This document shows, in pieces, positions 1 to 6,282 of a stretch of 6,632 nt of DNA (positions are counted from its first letter, which is position 1; the number at the start of each line of letters is the position of its first letter). The notes beneath the pieces were generated by a model. The model was not told where the DNA came from. It ran no database searches and saw only the letters and a list, made by a program, of their open reading frames with translations. Origin of the DNA: Methylophilaceae bacterium. Lineage in GTDB: Bacteria > Pseudomonadota > Gammaproteobacteria > Burkholderiales > Methylophilaceae. The position numbers were made by a program, and so were the translations under genes. The DNA is taken from contig CANCPF010000057.1 in NCBI GenBank assembly GCA_947379975.1, positions 1-6,632 of the forward strand. Direction: 5' to 3'.

Positions 1-2171
1 GCAAATAGATCATTTTGATCTTTGCTGTAAATCATCACTTGTATGCCATCGCCACTTGGACTTAAGCGCGCCCTAACAATCGGGTTTTTTGCCGTTAAAT
101 GTGGTGTGAGCAAGCGGCTATGCCAAGCAATTTCATCACTTTCATGGCGAACAAAATAATTAGCACCAAAACTTTGCCATAAATGCTCGTAAGAATGCGG
201 ACTTAAGCCAAATTTATTTAATTTTTCTGCGGCTTCTAATTTTCGTGCGGAAATGGCTTGTAGAGAATATTGATTTTGAACAGTTAAATCGAGCTTAAGC
301 GTAAGCCTTAGCGCGAGTTTTGTTGCGTTAAATAAGCTTTCTAATAAGCGCGCTTTCCACGCGTTCCAAACCACTGGGCTGGTGCCGCGTATATCTGCAA
401 CAGTGAGTAAATAAAGTGCAACAAGATTACGTTCAGTTTTTACAAATTTAGCAAATGATTCTATAACGCTAGGGTCAGATAAATCAGTTTTTTGCGCTGT
501 AGCTGACATTTTTAAATGTGATTCAACTAGCCAGGCAACCAGCTTGCGATCGGCTTTGGATAAGCCATGTAATTTGCAAAAATTAATGGCATCTATTGTG
601 CCTAGGGTTGAATGATCGCCGCCGCGTCCTTTGGCAATGTCGTGGAATAATGCCGCTATATATAATAAATGCGGTGCGTCAAAAGCGGCAAATAATTGAC
701 TACATAGAGGAAACTCATGCTTGAGTTCTGGCTTAGCAAAGCGTCGCAGATTAGCCAACACATTAAGAATATGTTCATCGACGGTATAAACATGAAATAA
801 ATCATGCTGCATTTGGCCAATAATTTTACCGAACGCGGGTATATAGCAGCCTAAAATGCCATAGCGATTCATGGCTCTAAGCGCATGGTTCACGCCATTC
901 GCTTGCGAGAGTATTTCAATGAAAAGTTTTTTATTTTGCAGGTTCTGTCGAAAATCCCGATTGACTAACTTTTTTACACGCTGCAAATTACGTAAAAAAG
1001 TAGCACCCATACCGGTGAGTTCTGGGTGTTGCTGCAAGACTAAAAAAGCTTCTAAAATTGCCGATGGATGTTGCTGTAATAGTCCGGCAGTTTTAGCTTC
1101 TAGCAGTTGATCATGCGCCTCAAAATAGTCGTTGATAGGCTTGATAACGACTGGCTTAGCGGCTATTTTTTGTGCCAGCAGTTTGAGTAGAATCTCGTTC
1201 ATTAGCTGTACAAATTTGGCGCTGCGGTAATAGCTTTGCATCAGCTGTTCACTGGCGCGCTTACTTGGGGTGTTGATGTAACCTAGGTTGGCCGCCAGCT
1301 CATTTTGATAATCGAACAGCAGGCGATCTTCTCGACGCTTGCTTAAAAAATGTAATCGTATGCGTAGTAATTGCAGGTTTTTTTCATTAAGCCGAATTTG
1401 GCGGGCTTCAAGTGCCGATATGATGTTTTGTTTTACCAATACCGACCAAACTGTAGCGCTATTAATGCGTAGCTTAGTATTTTGCGCGCTAGTCTCAGAC
1501 ATCTGCAAGCTTCGCATGAGCCACATTATCATGTGTAAATCACGCAAGCCGCCGGGGCTTTCTTTAATATTGGGCTCTAAGTTATAGGCAGTGTCATTAA
1601 ACTTAGCGTGCCTGTTATCTTGCTCTTTAAGTTTTGCGGCAAAAAAGTCTTGCACTTTCATGCTGTTATCAATGCTACATAAAAAGCGTTGGTAAAAAGA
1701 GCTGCTGCCGACTAACAGGCGTGATTCAATTAAATTGGTTTGTACGGTGATGTCTTTTTGCGCTTCAGCCGCACATTCGTTTAGGCTTCTTACGCTATGC
1801 CCAACATTTAAGCCTATGTCCCATAAAAGGCCTATCAATGATTCAATCGCGCGATTGATTAATGGGTCGTTGGCCGATTCGTCAGTTAATAGAATAAGTA
1901 AATCTATGTCTGAGTGTGGATAAAGCTCGCCGCGACCGTAGCCACCAACGGCAATTAAGCAACATTGTTTATCTAAATTTACTTGCGCCCAAACCTCAGC
2001 AAGTAAATTGTCGACTAACTTGCAATGTTGTTTGAATAGTTTTGCGGTATTTGGGCGTAGTGTGAATTCTTCTTTAAGCGCTAAAAATCCATCTTTAAGA
2101 TGCTGTCGCCAGTAGGCGACTTGTTCTTTTTCATCTGGACGATGGTTTGAATTGATAGCAGTGACTTCCAC
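1..2171 (-). CDS. glnD: Bifunctional PII uridylyltransferase / uridylyl-removing enzyme GlnD (partial, C-terminus missing)
   Basis: An uninterrupted minus-strand frame of 723 codons begins at GTG (2171) and runs off the left edge. GlnD is a cytoplasmic nitrogen sensor that uridylylates the PII protein when glutamine is low and removes UMP when glutamine is high. Visible domains in order: a nucleotidyltransferase domain with GGYGRGEL (residues 76-83) and the metal-binding aspartates of SDID (87-90); the conserved NLEPNIKESPGGLRDLH linker near 195-212; an HD domain with HDLFHVYTVDEH (456-467) and HDIAKGRGGDHS (510-521), which is the uridylyl-removing site; and, from about residue 706, the first strand of ACT domain 1. 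The rest of ACT1 and all of ACT2, the glutamine-sensing part, lie outside; the family is usually 850-900 residues. GTG is the only start between the in-frame stop at 2190-2192 and the conserved region, and a weak AGAG lies 9 bases upstream. It lies 81 bases downstream of map on the same strand, so co-transcription is plausible. Confidence 0.97.
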   Translation of the reverse strand, partial: MEVTAINSNHRPDEKEQVAYWRQHLKDGFLALKEEFTLRPNTAKLFKQHCKLVDNLLAEVWAQVNLDKQCCLIAVGGYGRGELYPHSDIDLLILLTDESANDPLINRAIESLIGLLWDIGLNVGHSVRSLNECAAEAQKDITVQTNLIESRLLVGSSSFYQRFLCSIDNSMKVQDFFAAKLKEQDNRHAKFNDTAYNLEPNIKESPGGLRDLHMIMWLMRSLQMSETSAQNTKLRINSATVWSVLVKQNIISALEARQIRLNEKNLQLLRIRLHFLSKRREDRLLFDYQNELAANLGYINTPSKRASEQLMQSYYRSAKFVQLMNEILLKLLAQKIAAKPVVIKPINDYFEAHDQLLEAKTAGLLQQHPSAILEAFLVLQQHPELTGMGATFLRNLQRVKKLVNRDFRQNLQNKKLFIEILSQANGVNHALRAMNRYGILGCYIPAFGKIIGQMQHDLFHVYTVDEHILNVLANLRRFAKPELKHEFPLCSQLFAAFDAPHLLYIAALFHDIAKGRGGDHSTLGTIDAINFCKLHGLSKADRKLVAWLVESHLKMSATAQKTDLSDPSVIESFAKFVKTERNLVALYLLTVADIRGTSPVVWNAWKARLLESLFNATKLALRLTLKLDLTVQNQYSLQAISARKLEAAEKLNKFGLSPHSYEHLWQSFGANYFVRHESDEIAWHSRLLTPHLTAKNPIVRARLSPSGDGIQVMIYSKDQNDLF

Positions 2172-2219
2172 GAGATTTTTCTCTAAGGGTTACTTGAGGT
2201 TTTTCTTGAGACCTTTATG

Positions 2220-2256
2220 TTAAACATTATATTTAAGACTTAAATATAGTGTTTAA
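2220..2256. repeat. AT-rich 37-base near-perfect palindrome overlapping the map stop codon
   Basis: The two arms, 2220-2237 and 2239-2256, pair over 18 positions around a single central base (2238), with one T/G wobble at 2227/2249. The right arm contains the map stop codon (2253-2255). As minus-strand RNA it would form a hairpin right at the end of map, with an A/C mismatch in place of the wobble. It is almost entirely A/T and no T-run follows on the minus strand, so it does not look like a standard intrinsic terminator. It could be a weak terminator, an mRNA 3'-end stabiliser or a protein-binding dyad. Confidence 0.6.
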
Positions 2257-3050
2257 ACAAATGTTGGCGTTGGCGGGGTGCCGCTAGATAAGGTCATCAC
2301 TTCGTAGCCTGTTTCAGTGACTAAAATAGTGTGTTCCCATTGTGCCGACAGGCTGCGATCTTTTGTTACGATTGTCCAGCCATCAGGCATTTGTTTAATG
2401 TCACGTTTCCCAGCATTAATCATGGGCTCGATGGTAAACATCATGCCGGCTTTTAGTACCGCACCAGTACCAGGTTTACCGTAATGCAATACTTGTGGAT
2501 CTTCATGAAACACTTTGCCAATGCCATGCCCGCAAAATTCACGCACCACGCTATAACCACTTTTTTCTGCAAAGACTTGAATCGCATGACCAATATCACC
2601 TAATGTAGCGCCTGGCTTTACTTTAGCAATGCCTAGCCACATCGCTTGATAGGTAAATTCACATAAACGTTTGGCTTGATTGGTCACTTCACCGACACAA
2701 AACATGCGGCTGGTATCGCCGTGGTAGCCATCTTTAATGACGGTAATGTCTATGTTTACAATGTCACCATTTTTAAGCATTTTATCGCTAGGCACGCCAT
2801 GGCAAATTTGCTGGTTAATGGATGTGCAAATAGATTTAGGATAAGGTTTGTGGCCATCTGGCGCGTAGTTTAGTGGCGCAGGAATCGCGTCTTGTACATC
2901 TACAATATAGTCGTGACAAAGCTTATCTAGCTGATCGGTGGTGACGCCATGCACGACGTAAGGCGTAATAAAATCGAGCACTTCTGAGGCTAGTTTGCCT
3001 GCAATACGCATTTTTTCGATATCTTGTTGATTTTTGATTGAGATTGCCAT
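2253..3050 (-). CDS. map: Type I methionine aminopeptidase
   Basis: A complete 265-residue protein, the usual length for the short bacterial type Ia enzyme. It removes the initiator methionine from nascent proteins in the cytosol when the second residue is small. All five metal ligands of the pita-bread fold are visible by motif: D101 (NIDITV), D112 (HGDTSRMF), H175 (CGHGIG), E208 (TIEPM) and E239 (QWEHT). The substrate-contacting histidines H84 (CHGVP) and H182 (FHEDP) are also present. There is no N-terminal zinc-finger extension. The ATG at 3050 gives the standard MAISIKNQQDIEKMRIAG start. Upstream of it no AGGAG-like element is evident, only a weak TTAG/TAG stretch, so translation initiation may be modest. 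The gene diverges from rpsB, an arrangement common in proteobacteria, and glnD follows on the same strand. Confidence 0.98.
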   Translation of the reverse strand: MAISIKNQQDIEKMRIAGKLASEVLDFITPYVVHGVTTDQLDKLCHDYIVDVQDAIPAPLNYAPDGHKPYPKSICTSINQQICHGVPSDKMLKNGDIVNIDITVIKDGYHGDTSRMFCVGEVTNQAKRLCEFTYQAMWLGIAKVKPGATLGDIGHAIQVFAEKSGYSVVREFCGHGIGKVFHEDPQVLHYGKPGTGAVLKAGMMFTIEPMINAGKRDIKQMPDGWTIVTKDRSLSAQWEHTILVTETGYEVMTLSSGTPPTPTFV

Positions 3051-3080
3051 GAAATTGCTAACTAAATAATATAGCTGCTC

Positions 3081-3090
3081 ATTTTAGCAT
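3081..3090 (-). promoter_or_regulatory. Candidate extended -10 promoter for map
   Basis: On the minus strand this reads TGC then TAAAAT (the -10 hexamer is the complement of 3081-3086), an extended -10 element of the TGn-TATAAT type. The hexamer 17 bases upstream, TATATT, is a poor -35, which is common when the -10 is extended. Transcription would begin near 3074, leaving a leader of about 24 bases before the map ATG. Assignment is by eye only. Confidence 0.4.
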
Positions 3091-3293
3091 AGCCACTTTC
3101 AACAATATAAAAATCTATGAATTACCGAATCTCTGTTACTACTTCATAATTATGCGAAATTTATTGTCGATATAAGCCGGCTGGCGCAAGCGATGCAGAC
3201 TTTTAGTGAGGCTAAATTATTGAGTCATTATTAAAAATGATGGCCACAATCAAAAAATAGCAGTCAAACTAGGGCGAAAGTAGACGGATAAGC
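3091..3293. other. Interior of the divergent map-rpsB intergenic region; no gene recognised
   Basis: No reading frame with a credible start and ribosome-binding site, no tRNA-like clover-leaf and no rRNA are seen here. Only small symmetries are present: the perfect 10-base palindrome CATAATTATG at 3145-3154, the 8-base palindrome AGCCGGCT at 3175-3182, and a TCATT/AATGA inverted repeat around 3225-3240. These could be upstream regulatory sites for either divergent gene or chance events in AT-rich sequence. Confidence 0.5.
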
Positions 3294-3294
3294 T

Positions 3295-3310
3295 AGCAAA
3301 CTCAATTGCT
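3295..3310. repeat. Inverted repeat AGCAA-N6-TTGCT across the -35 region of the rpsB promoter
   Basis: AGCAA (3295-3299) and TTGCT (3306-3310) are perfect inverted copies separated by ACTCAA. The dyad centre lies about 27 bases before the predicted rpsB start point, so a protein bound here would contact the -35 to spacer region. The arms are only five bases, so chance is a real possibility. Confidence 0.3.
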
Positions 3311-3313
3311 TAA

Positions 3314-3328
3314 TGGTATTATTCGGCC
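3314..3328 (+). promoter_or_regulatory. Candidate rpsB promoter: extended -10 with GC-rich discriminator
   Basis: TGG immediately precedes TATTAT (3317-3322), forming an extended -10 box, and TTCGGCC follows as a GC-rich discriminator. The -35 position (about 3294-3299, TAGCAA) is weak, consistent with an extended -10 promoter. Predicted initiation is near 3329, giving a leader of about 160 bases. GC-rich discriminators are known to confer negative stringent control by ppGpp/DksA on ribosomal promoters, so such control is inferred here. Confidence 0.5.
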
Positions 3329-3488
3329 TCTGCAATTTGGCAGAAATGCATTGTTAAAGATGCAACGTAAAATTTACACACAACCCGATCAAGGGTGCTT
3401 GAAGTTTAAAGTTTTGAATAAAAGCTTATAAATCAAAGTGTTTCTGGTGTTGTGTGAATTAATAACCCTTTTGAAAAGAGAAATATTT
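3329..3488 (+). promoter_or_regulatory. Structured rpsB leader, predicted S2 autoregulatory element
   Basis: Directly visible stems are TCTGC/GCAGA (3329-3333 with 3340-3344) and TGCAT/ATGCA (3347-3351 with 3360-3364). A perfect 8-bp long-range stem joins CACACAAC (3377-3384) to GTTGTGTG (3449-3456). Inside it lie ACCC/GGGT (3383-3386 with 3393-3396), which shares two bases with the long stem, and a possible GCTT/AAGC (3397-3400 with 3422-3425). The long stem closes about 20 bases before the weak ribosome-binding purines. In E. coli, S2 represses rpsB-tsf through the rpsB 5' untranslated region; a similar role here is inferred from position, length and structure, not from a recognised consensus. 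The exact fold is uncertain. Confidence 0.5.
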
Positions 3489-4235
3489 ATGTCAGTCACT
3501 ATGCGTGATATGTTAGAAGCCGGCGTTCACTTCGGCCATCAAACTCGTTATTGGAATCCAAAAATGGCACCGTTTATTTTCGGTGATCGTAATAAAATCC
3601 ATATCGTCAACCTAGAAAAAACACTACCAATGTTTGAAGATGCACTTAAACACGTGCGTACATTGGCAGCTAATAAAGGCCGTATCTTATTCGTTGGTAC
3701 AAAACGCCAAGCACGCGACATCGTAAAAGAAGAAGCGGCTCGTGCTGGTTGTGCTTACGTAAATCACCGTTGGTTAGGCGGTATGTTGACTAACTTTAAA
3801 ACTGTTAAACAATCTATCAAACGTCTTCATGACTTTGAAGTGATGTTGTTAGATGGTAGTTTAGAAAAATTTGGTAAAAAAGAAGCGCTTGGTTACAAAC
3901 GTGAAATTGAGAAATTAGAGCGTTCTATCGGCGGTATTAAAGAAATGGGTGGCTTGCCAGACGCTATTTTCATTATTGACGTTGGTCATGAAAGCGGTGC
4001 GATTACTGAAGCGGCTAAATTAGGTATTCCAGTGATTGGTATTGTTGATACTAATAACTCACCTGATGGCGTAGCTTATGTTATTCCTGGTAACGATGAC
4101 TCATCTCGCGCTATTCGCTTGTATGCGCGCGGTATTGCAGATGCGGTTTTAGAAGGCCGTAGCTCTGTGATCTCTGAGCTTGTTAAATCAGCTGCTGAAG
4201 AAACTGCAGAAGTTACTGAAGCTGTTGCTGAGTAA
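3489..4235 (+). CDS. rpsB: 30S ribosomal protein S2
   Basis: A 248-residue S2, close to the usual length of about 240. S2 is a late-assembling small-subunit protein at the head-body junction, needed with S1 for translation initiation. The start [20 protein letters not shown] matches the family N-terminus (E. coli begins [21 protein letters not shown]). Other family blocks are [44 protein letters not shown], and the C-terminal [25 protein letters not shown]. The protein ends in an acidic, alanine-rich tail. An in-frame GTG at 3438 would add 17 residues, but they are hydrophobic, absent from S2 proteins and lie within the leader stem. ATG 3489 follows AAAAGAG with an 8-base gap. It heads the rpsB-tsf-pyrH-frr cluster and is followed by a strong terminator. 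Confidence 0.99.
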   Translation: [248 protein letters not shown]

Positions 4236-4248
4236 TTAACGCATCATG

Positions 4249-4273
4249 AAAAGGGGCTTAGTGCCCCTTTTTT
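4249..4273 (+). terminator. Intrinsic terminator after rpsB
   Basis: The 9-bp perfect stem AAAAGGGGC (4249-4257) with GCCCCTTTT (4263-4271), loop TTAGT, runs directly into a T-run (4268-4273). It begins 13 bases after the rpsB stop and lies before tsf. It should end or attenuate rpsB transcripts, so tsf output would depend on readthrough plus its own promoter. Confidence 0.93.
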
Positions 4274-4307
4274 AGTTTTATACCAAACACTTTTAGTTTT
4301 ATACTAA
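4270..4307 (+). repeat. Two-copy 17-base direct repeat, 21-base period
   Basis: TTTTAGTTTTATACYAA occurs at 4270-4286 and 4291-4307, identical at 16 of 17 positions. The first copy begins within the T-run of the rpsB terminator. It may be a local slippage duplication; a role in control of tsf is possible but unsupported. Confidence 0.75.
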
Positions 4308-4311
4308 CTTA

Positions 4312-4340
4312 TTCAATATAAAATTAAATTACTTTATAAT
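4312..4340 (+). promoter_or_regulatory. Candidate tsf promoter
   Basis: A perfect consensus -10, TATAAT, lies at 4335-4340. A weak -35, TTCAAT, is at 4312-4317 with a 17-base spacer. Initiation would be near 4347, leaving about 47 bases before the tsf ATG. Its location just downstream of the rpsB terminator supports a role as an independent tsf promoter. AT-rich sequence can produce such boxes by chance. Confidence 0.5.
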
Positions 4341-4393
4341 CAGTTAATTAAGCTGTATTTTTAAAGTGATTTATAGAAATTTAGGAGCTTAAA

Positions 4394-5272
4394 ATGGCTG
4401 AAATTACCGCAAGCATGGTAAAAGAATTACGTGAGCGCACCGATGCGCCTATGATGGATTGTAAAAAAGCGCTGACAGAAGCTGAAGGCGATTCAGTACG
4501 TGCTGAAGAAATTATCCGTGTTCGCTTTGGCAATAAAGCAAGCAAAGCGGCTGGCCGCGTTGCAGCTGAAGGTACTGTTGGCGTTTATATTAGTGCTGAC
4601 GGTAAATCTGGCGCGATGATAGAAGTGAACTCTGAAACTGACTTCTGTGCTAAAAATGAAGACTTTCTGAAATTCGTAAACGAATTAGCGACTATTGTTG
4701 CGACTAATAAACCTGCTGACATTGCTGCCGCTGGCGCTTTGGCTATGGGTAGCTCAACGGTTGAAGAAACTCGTGCACAATTGGTTGGTAAAATTGGCGA
4801 AAACGTAACGCCACGTCGCTTTGTATGCCCAGCAGTGCAAGGTAAACTAACTAGCTATATTCACGGTAGCAAAATTGGTGTTTTAGTTGATTTAGTTGGT
4901 GGTGATGAAGCTTTGGCTAAAGATATCGCGATGCATATTGCTGCAGCTAAACCAAAATCTTTAGATGCTTCAGGTATCGATGCTAGTTTGATTGAAACAG
5001 AACGTCGTGTAGCGATTGAAAAAGCAAAAGAAGCTGGCAAACCAGAAGCGATGCTAGAAAAAATTGTTGACGGAACTGTAGCTAAATTCTTAAAAGAAGT
5101 GACATTGTTAAGCCAAACATTTGTTAAAGATGACAAGCTAACGATAGAGCAATTGCTTAAATCTAAAGGCGCTTCAGTTGCGTCATTCACTATGTATACA
5201 GTGGGTGAAGGCATTGAAAAAGCGGTTGTGGATTATGCGGCAGAAGTTGCAGCAGCGGCAGCAGCAATTTAA
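4394..5272 (+). CDS. tsf: Translation elongation factor Ts
   Basis: A complete 292-residue EF-Ts, slightly longer than the E. coli protein (283) and typical of Betaproteobacteria. It is the cytosolic guanine-nucleotide exchange factor that regenerates EF-Tu-GTP. The N-terminal UBA-like domain (about 1-55) contains LRERTDAPMMDCKKAL and GNKASKAAGR. The core contains the EF-Tu-contacting signature TDFCAKN (82-88, TDFVAKD in E. coli), then the HIAAAKPKSL and VAIEKAKEAGKPEAMLEKIV blocks of the subdomains and the coiled-coil region. The C-terminus ends in an alanine run. The ATG is preceded by a strong AGGAG (4383-4387) with a 6-base gap. It is separated from rpsB by a terminator and 158 bases. Confidence 0.99.
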   Translation: MAEITASMVKELRERTDAPMMDCKKALTEAEGDSVRAEEIIRVRFGNKASKAAGRVAAEGTVGVYISADGKSGAMIEVNSETDFCAKNEDFLKFVNELATIVATNKPADIAAAGALAMGSSTVEETRAQLVGKIGENVTPRRFVCPAVQGKLTSYIHGSKIGVLVDLVGGDEALAKDIAMHIAAAKPKSLDASGIDASLIETERRVAIEKAKEAGKPEAMLEKIVDGTVAKFLKEVTLLSQTFVKDDKLTIEQLLKSKGASVASFTMYTVGEGIEKAVVDYAAEVAAAAAAI

Positions 5273-5289
5273 TATCACCAAAAAATTCT

Positions 5290-5314
5290 ATTTAGTGCAT
5301 CTAATGTACTAGAT
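5290..5314 (+). repeat. Hairpin just downstream of tsf
   Basis: Bases 5290-5300 pair with 5304-5314 as an 11-bp stem, with two G-U wobbles and a CTA loop. It begins 17 bases after the tsf stop. No T-run follows, so it is more likely a 3'-end stabilising hairpin or an upstream companion of the terminator at 5339 than a terminator itself. Confidence 0.6.
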
Positions 5315-5338
5315 TCAACGACTTGGTAAGATGAAAAG

Positions 5339-5381
5339 TGGATTAAGCGTTAAGCTTAGTCCATTTTTTTTAGTTTTTTTT
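5339..5381 (+). terminator. Intrinsic terminator after tsf with doubled T-tract
   Basis: TGGATTAAGC (5339-5348) pairs with GCTTAGTCCA (5354-5363) in a 10-bp stem with one wobble and loop GTTAA. Eight T residues follow (5364-5371), then AG and a second run of eight T (5374-5381). This should separate tsf from pyrH transcription to a large degree. Confidence 0.92.
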
Positions 5382-5408
5382 AGCATTGTTTTGCTATTTA
5401 AGACACTT

Positions 5409-5442
5409 TTTTTATGCCTAAAACCGTGTTTTTATGCTTAAA
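5409..5442 (+). repeat. Two-copy 14-base direct repeat upstream of pyrH, 20-base period
   Basis: TTTTTATGCYTAAA occurs at 5409-5422 and 5429-5442 with one difference. The second copy overlaps the small hairpin TGCTT-AAAT-AAGCA (5435-5448), which ends 22 bases before the pyrH start. No convincing -35/-10 pair was found here, although the strong upstream terminator implies that pyrH needs a promoter in 5382-5460 or readthrough. Confidence 0.6.
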
Positions 5443-5470
5443 TAAGCAAACTTAAAAAAGAGGAATTCTT

Positions 5471-6187
5471 GTGTCCGTACCAGCTTATAAGCGCATCTTA
5501 CTTAAACTTTCTGGCGAGGCATTAATGGGTGATGATGCCTATGGCATCAACCGCGCTACTATTACTCGCATCGTTAATGAAATTAAAGAAGTGGTTGATT
5601 TAGGCGTACAGGTTGCCGTGGTTATTGGCGGTGGTAACATTTTCCGTGGTGTAGCACCCGCGGCTGAGGGCATGGATAGAGCGACCGCTGATTACATGGG
5701 TATGTTAGCTACGGTCATGAATGCCATGGCATTGCAAGACGCGATGAAGAATATTGGTCTTAATGCTCGCGTGCAAAGTGCTTTAAATATTGAGCAGGTT
5801 GCCGAGCCTTATATTCGCGGTAAAGCTATTCGCTATTTAGAAGAAGGTCGAGTGGTTATTTTTGGTGCGGGAACCGGCAATCCGTTCTTCACTACCGATA
5901 CTGCAGCAGCCTTACGTGGTATGGAAATTAATGCAGAGATCGTGATTAAAGCGACTAAAGTCGATGGCGTATATACCGATGATCCTAAAACTAATCCGGA
6001 AGCGATGCGTTATAAAACTATCAGTTTTGATGAGGCTATCGTTAAAAATCTTAAAGTGATGGACGCGACCGCGCTGACCTTATGCCGTGATCAAAAATTA
6101 CCAATCGCTGTGTTTAGTATTTTTAAACAAGGTGCATTGAAAAAAGTGGTGTTGGGTGAAGATGAAGGGACTATGGTTACGCCATAG
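5471..6187 (+). CDS. pyrH: Uridylate kinase (UMP kinase)
   Basis: A 238-residue bacterial UMP kinase (E. coli 241). It phosphorylates UMP to UDP with ATP, the step that feeds UTP and CTP synthesis. The family enzyme is a cytosolic hexamer activated by GTP and inhibited by UTP. It belongs to the amino-acid-kinase fold, unrelated to eukaryotic UMP/CMP kinases. Motifs in order: KLSGEALMG (12-20, phosphate-binding lysine), GGGNIFRG (53-60), DRATADYMGMLATVMNAMALQD (69-90, UMP and regulatory contacts), GAGTGNPFFTTDTAAALRG (132-150, UMP and catalytic region), and KATKVDGVYTDDP (160-172, ATP site). The start is GTG at 5471, preceded by AGAGGA with a 6-base gap. It follows the tsf terminator and precedes frr by 95 bases. 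Confidence 0.99.
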   Translation: MSVPAYKRILLKLSGEALMGDDAYGINRATITRIVNEIKEVVDLGVQVAVVIGGGNIFRGVAPAAEGMDRATADYMGMLATVMNAMALQDAMKNIGLNARVQSALNIEQVAEPYIRGKAIRYLEEGRVVIFGAGTGNPFFTTDTAAALRGMEINAEIVIKATKVDGVYTDDPKTNPEAMRYKTISFDEAIVKNLKVMDATALTLCRDQKLPIAVFSIFKQGALKKVVLGEDEGTMVTP

Positions 6188-6214
6188 TTTTAAGGCTTAG
6201 CGCTTACTCAGCAG

Positions 6215-6234
6215 GTCGTCATTTTTAGGACGAT
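6215..6234 (+). repeat. Small hairpin in the pyrH-frr gap
   Basis: GTCGTC (6215-6220) pairs with GACGAT (6229-6234) around an 8-base loop, with a terminal G-U pair. Only a short TTTT follows after AAG, so it is not a clear terminator. The 95-base gap otherwise shows no convincing promoter, and pyrH-frr read-through transcription is the simplest reading. Confidence 0.4.
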
Positions 6235-6282
6235 AAGTTTTAAAGCTAGAATAAATTTATACAAGATCAGTTGGAGAATTAA

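Noticed and set aside
871..1923. Short plus-strand open frames opposite glnD (871-1110, 1339-1587, 1735-1923)
   Set aside because: They are antisense to a continuous, motif-rich GlnD frame, show no family resemblance and have cysteine/serine-rich compositions typical of shadow frames.
2676..2873. Plus-strand 65-codon frame opposite map
   Set aside because: It is antisense to the metal-binding core of methionine aminopeptidase, with no recognised domain.
3091..3293. Possible small RNA or tRNA gene in the divergent intergenic region
   Set aside because: No clover-leaf pattern, no terminator on either strand and no clear promoter-terminator pair could be found.
3438..3488. In-frame upstream GTG that would extend S2 by 17 residues
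   Set aside because: The extra hydrophobic residues are not found in S2 proteins, the stretch overlaps the leader stem, and ATG 3489 matches the family start with purines at the right spacing.
4861..5214. Minus-strand 117-codon frame opposite tsf
   Set aside because: It lies wholly within the conserved EF-Ts coding region; its length is explained by the codon bias of tsf and it shows no independent features.
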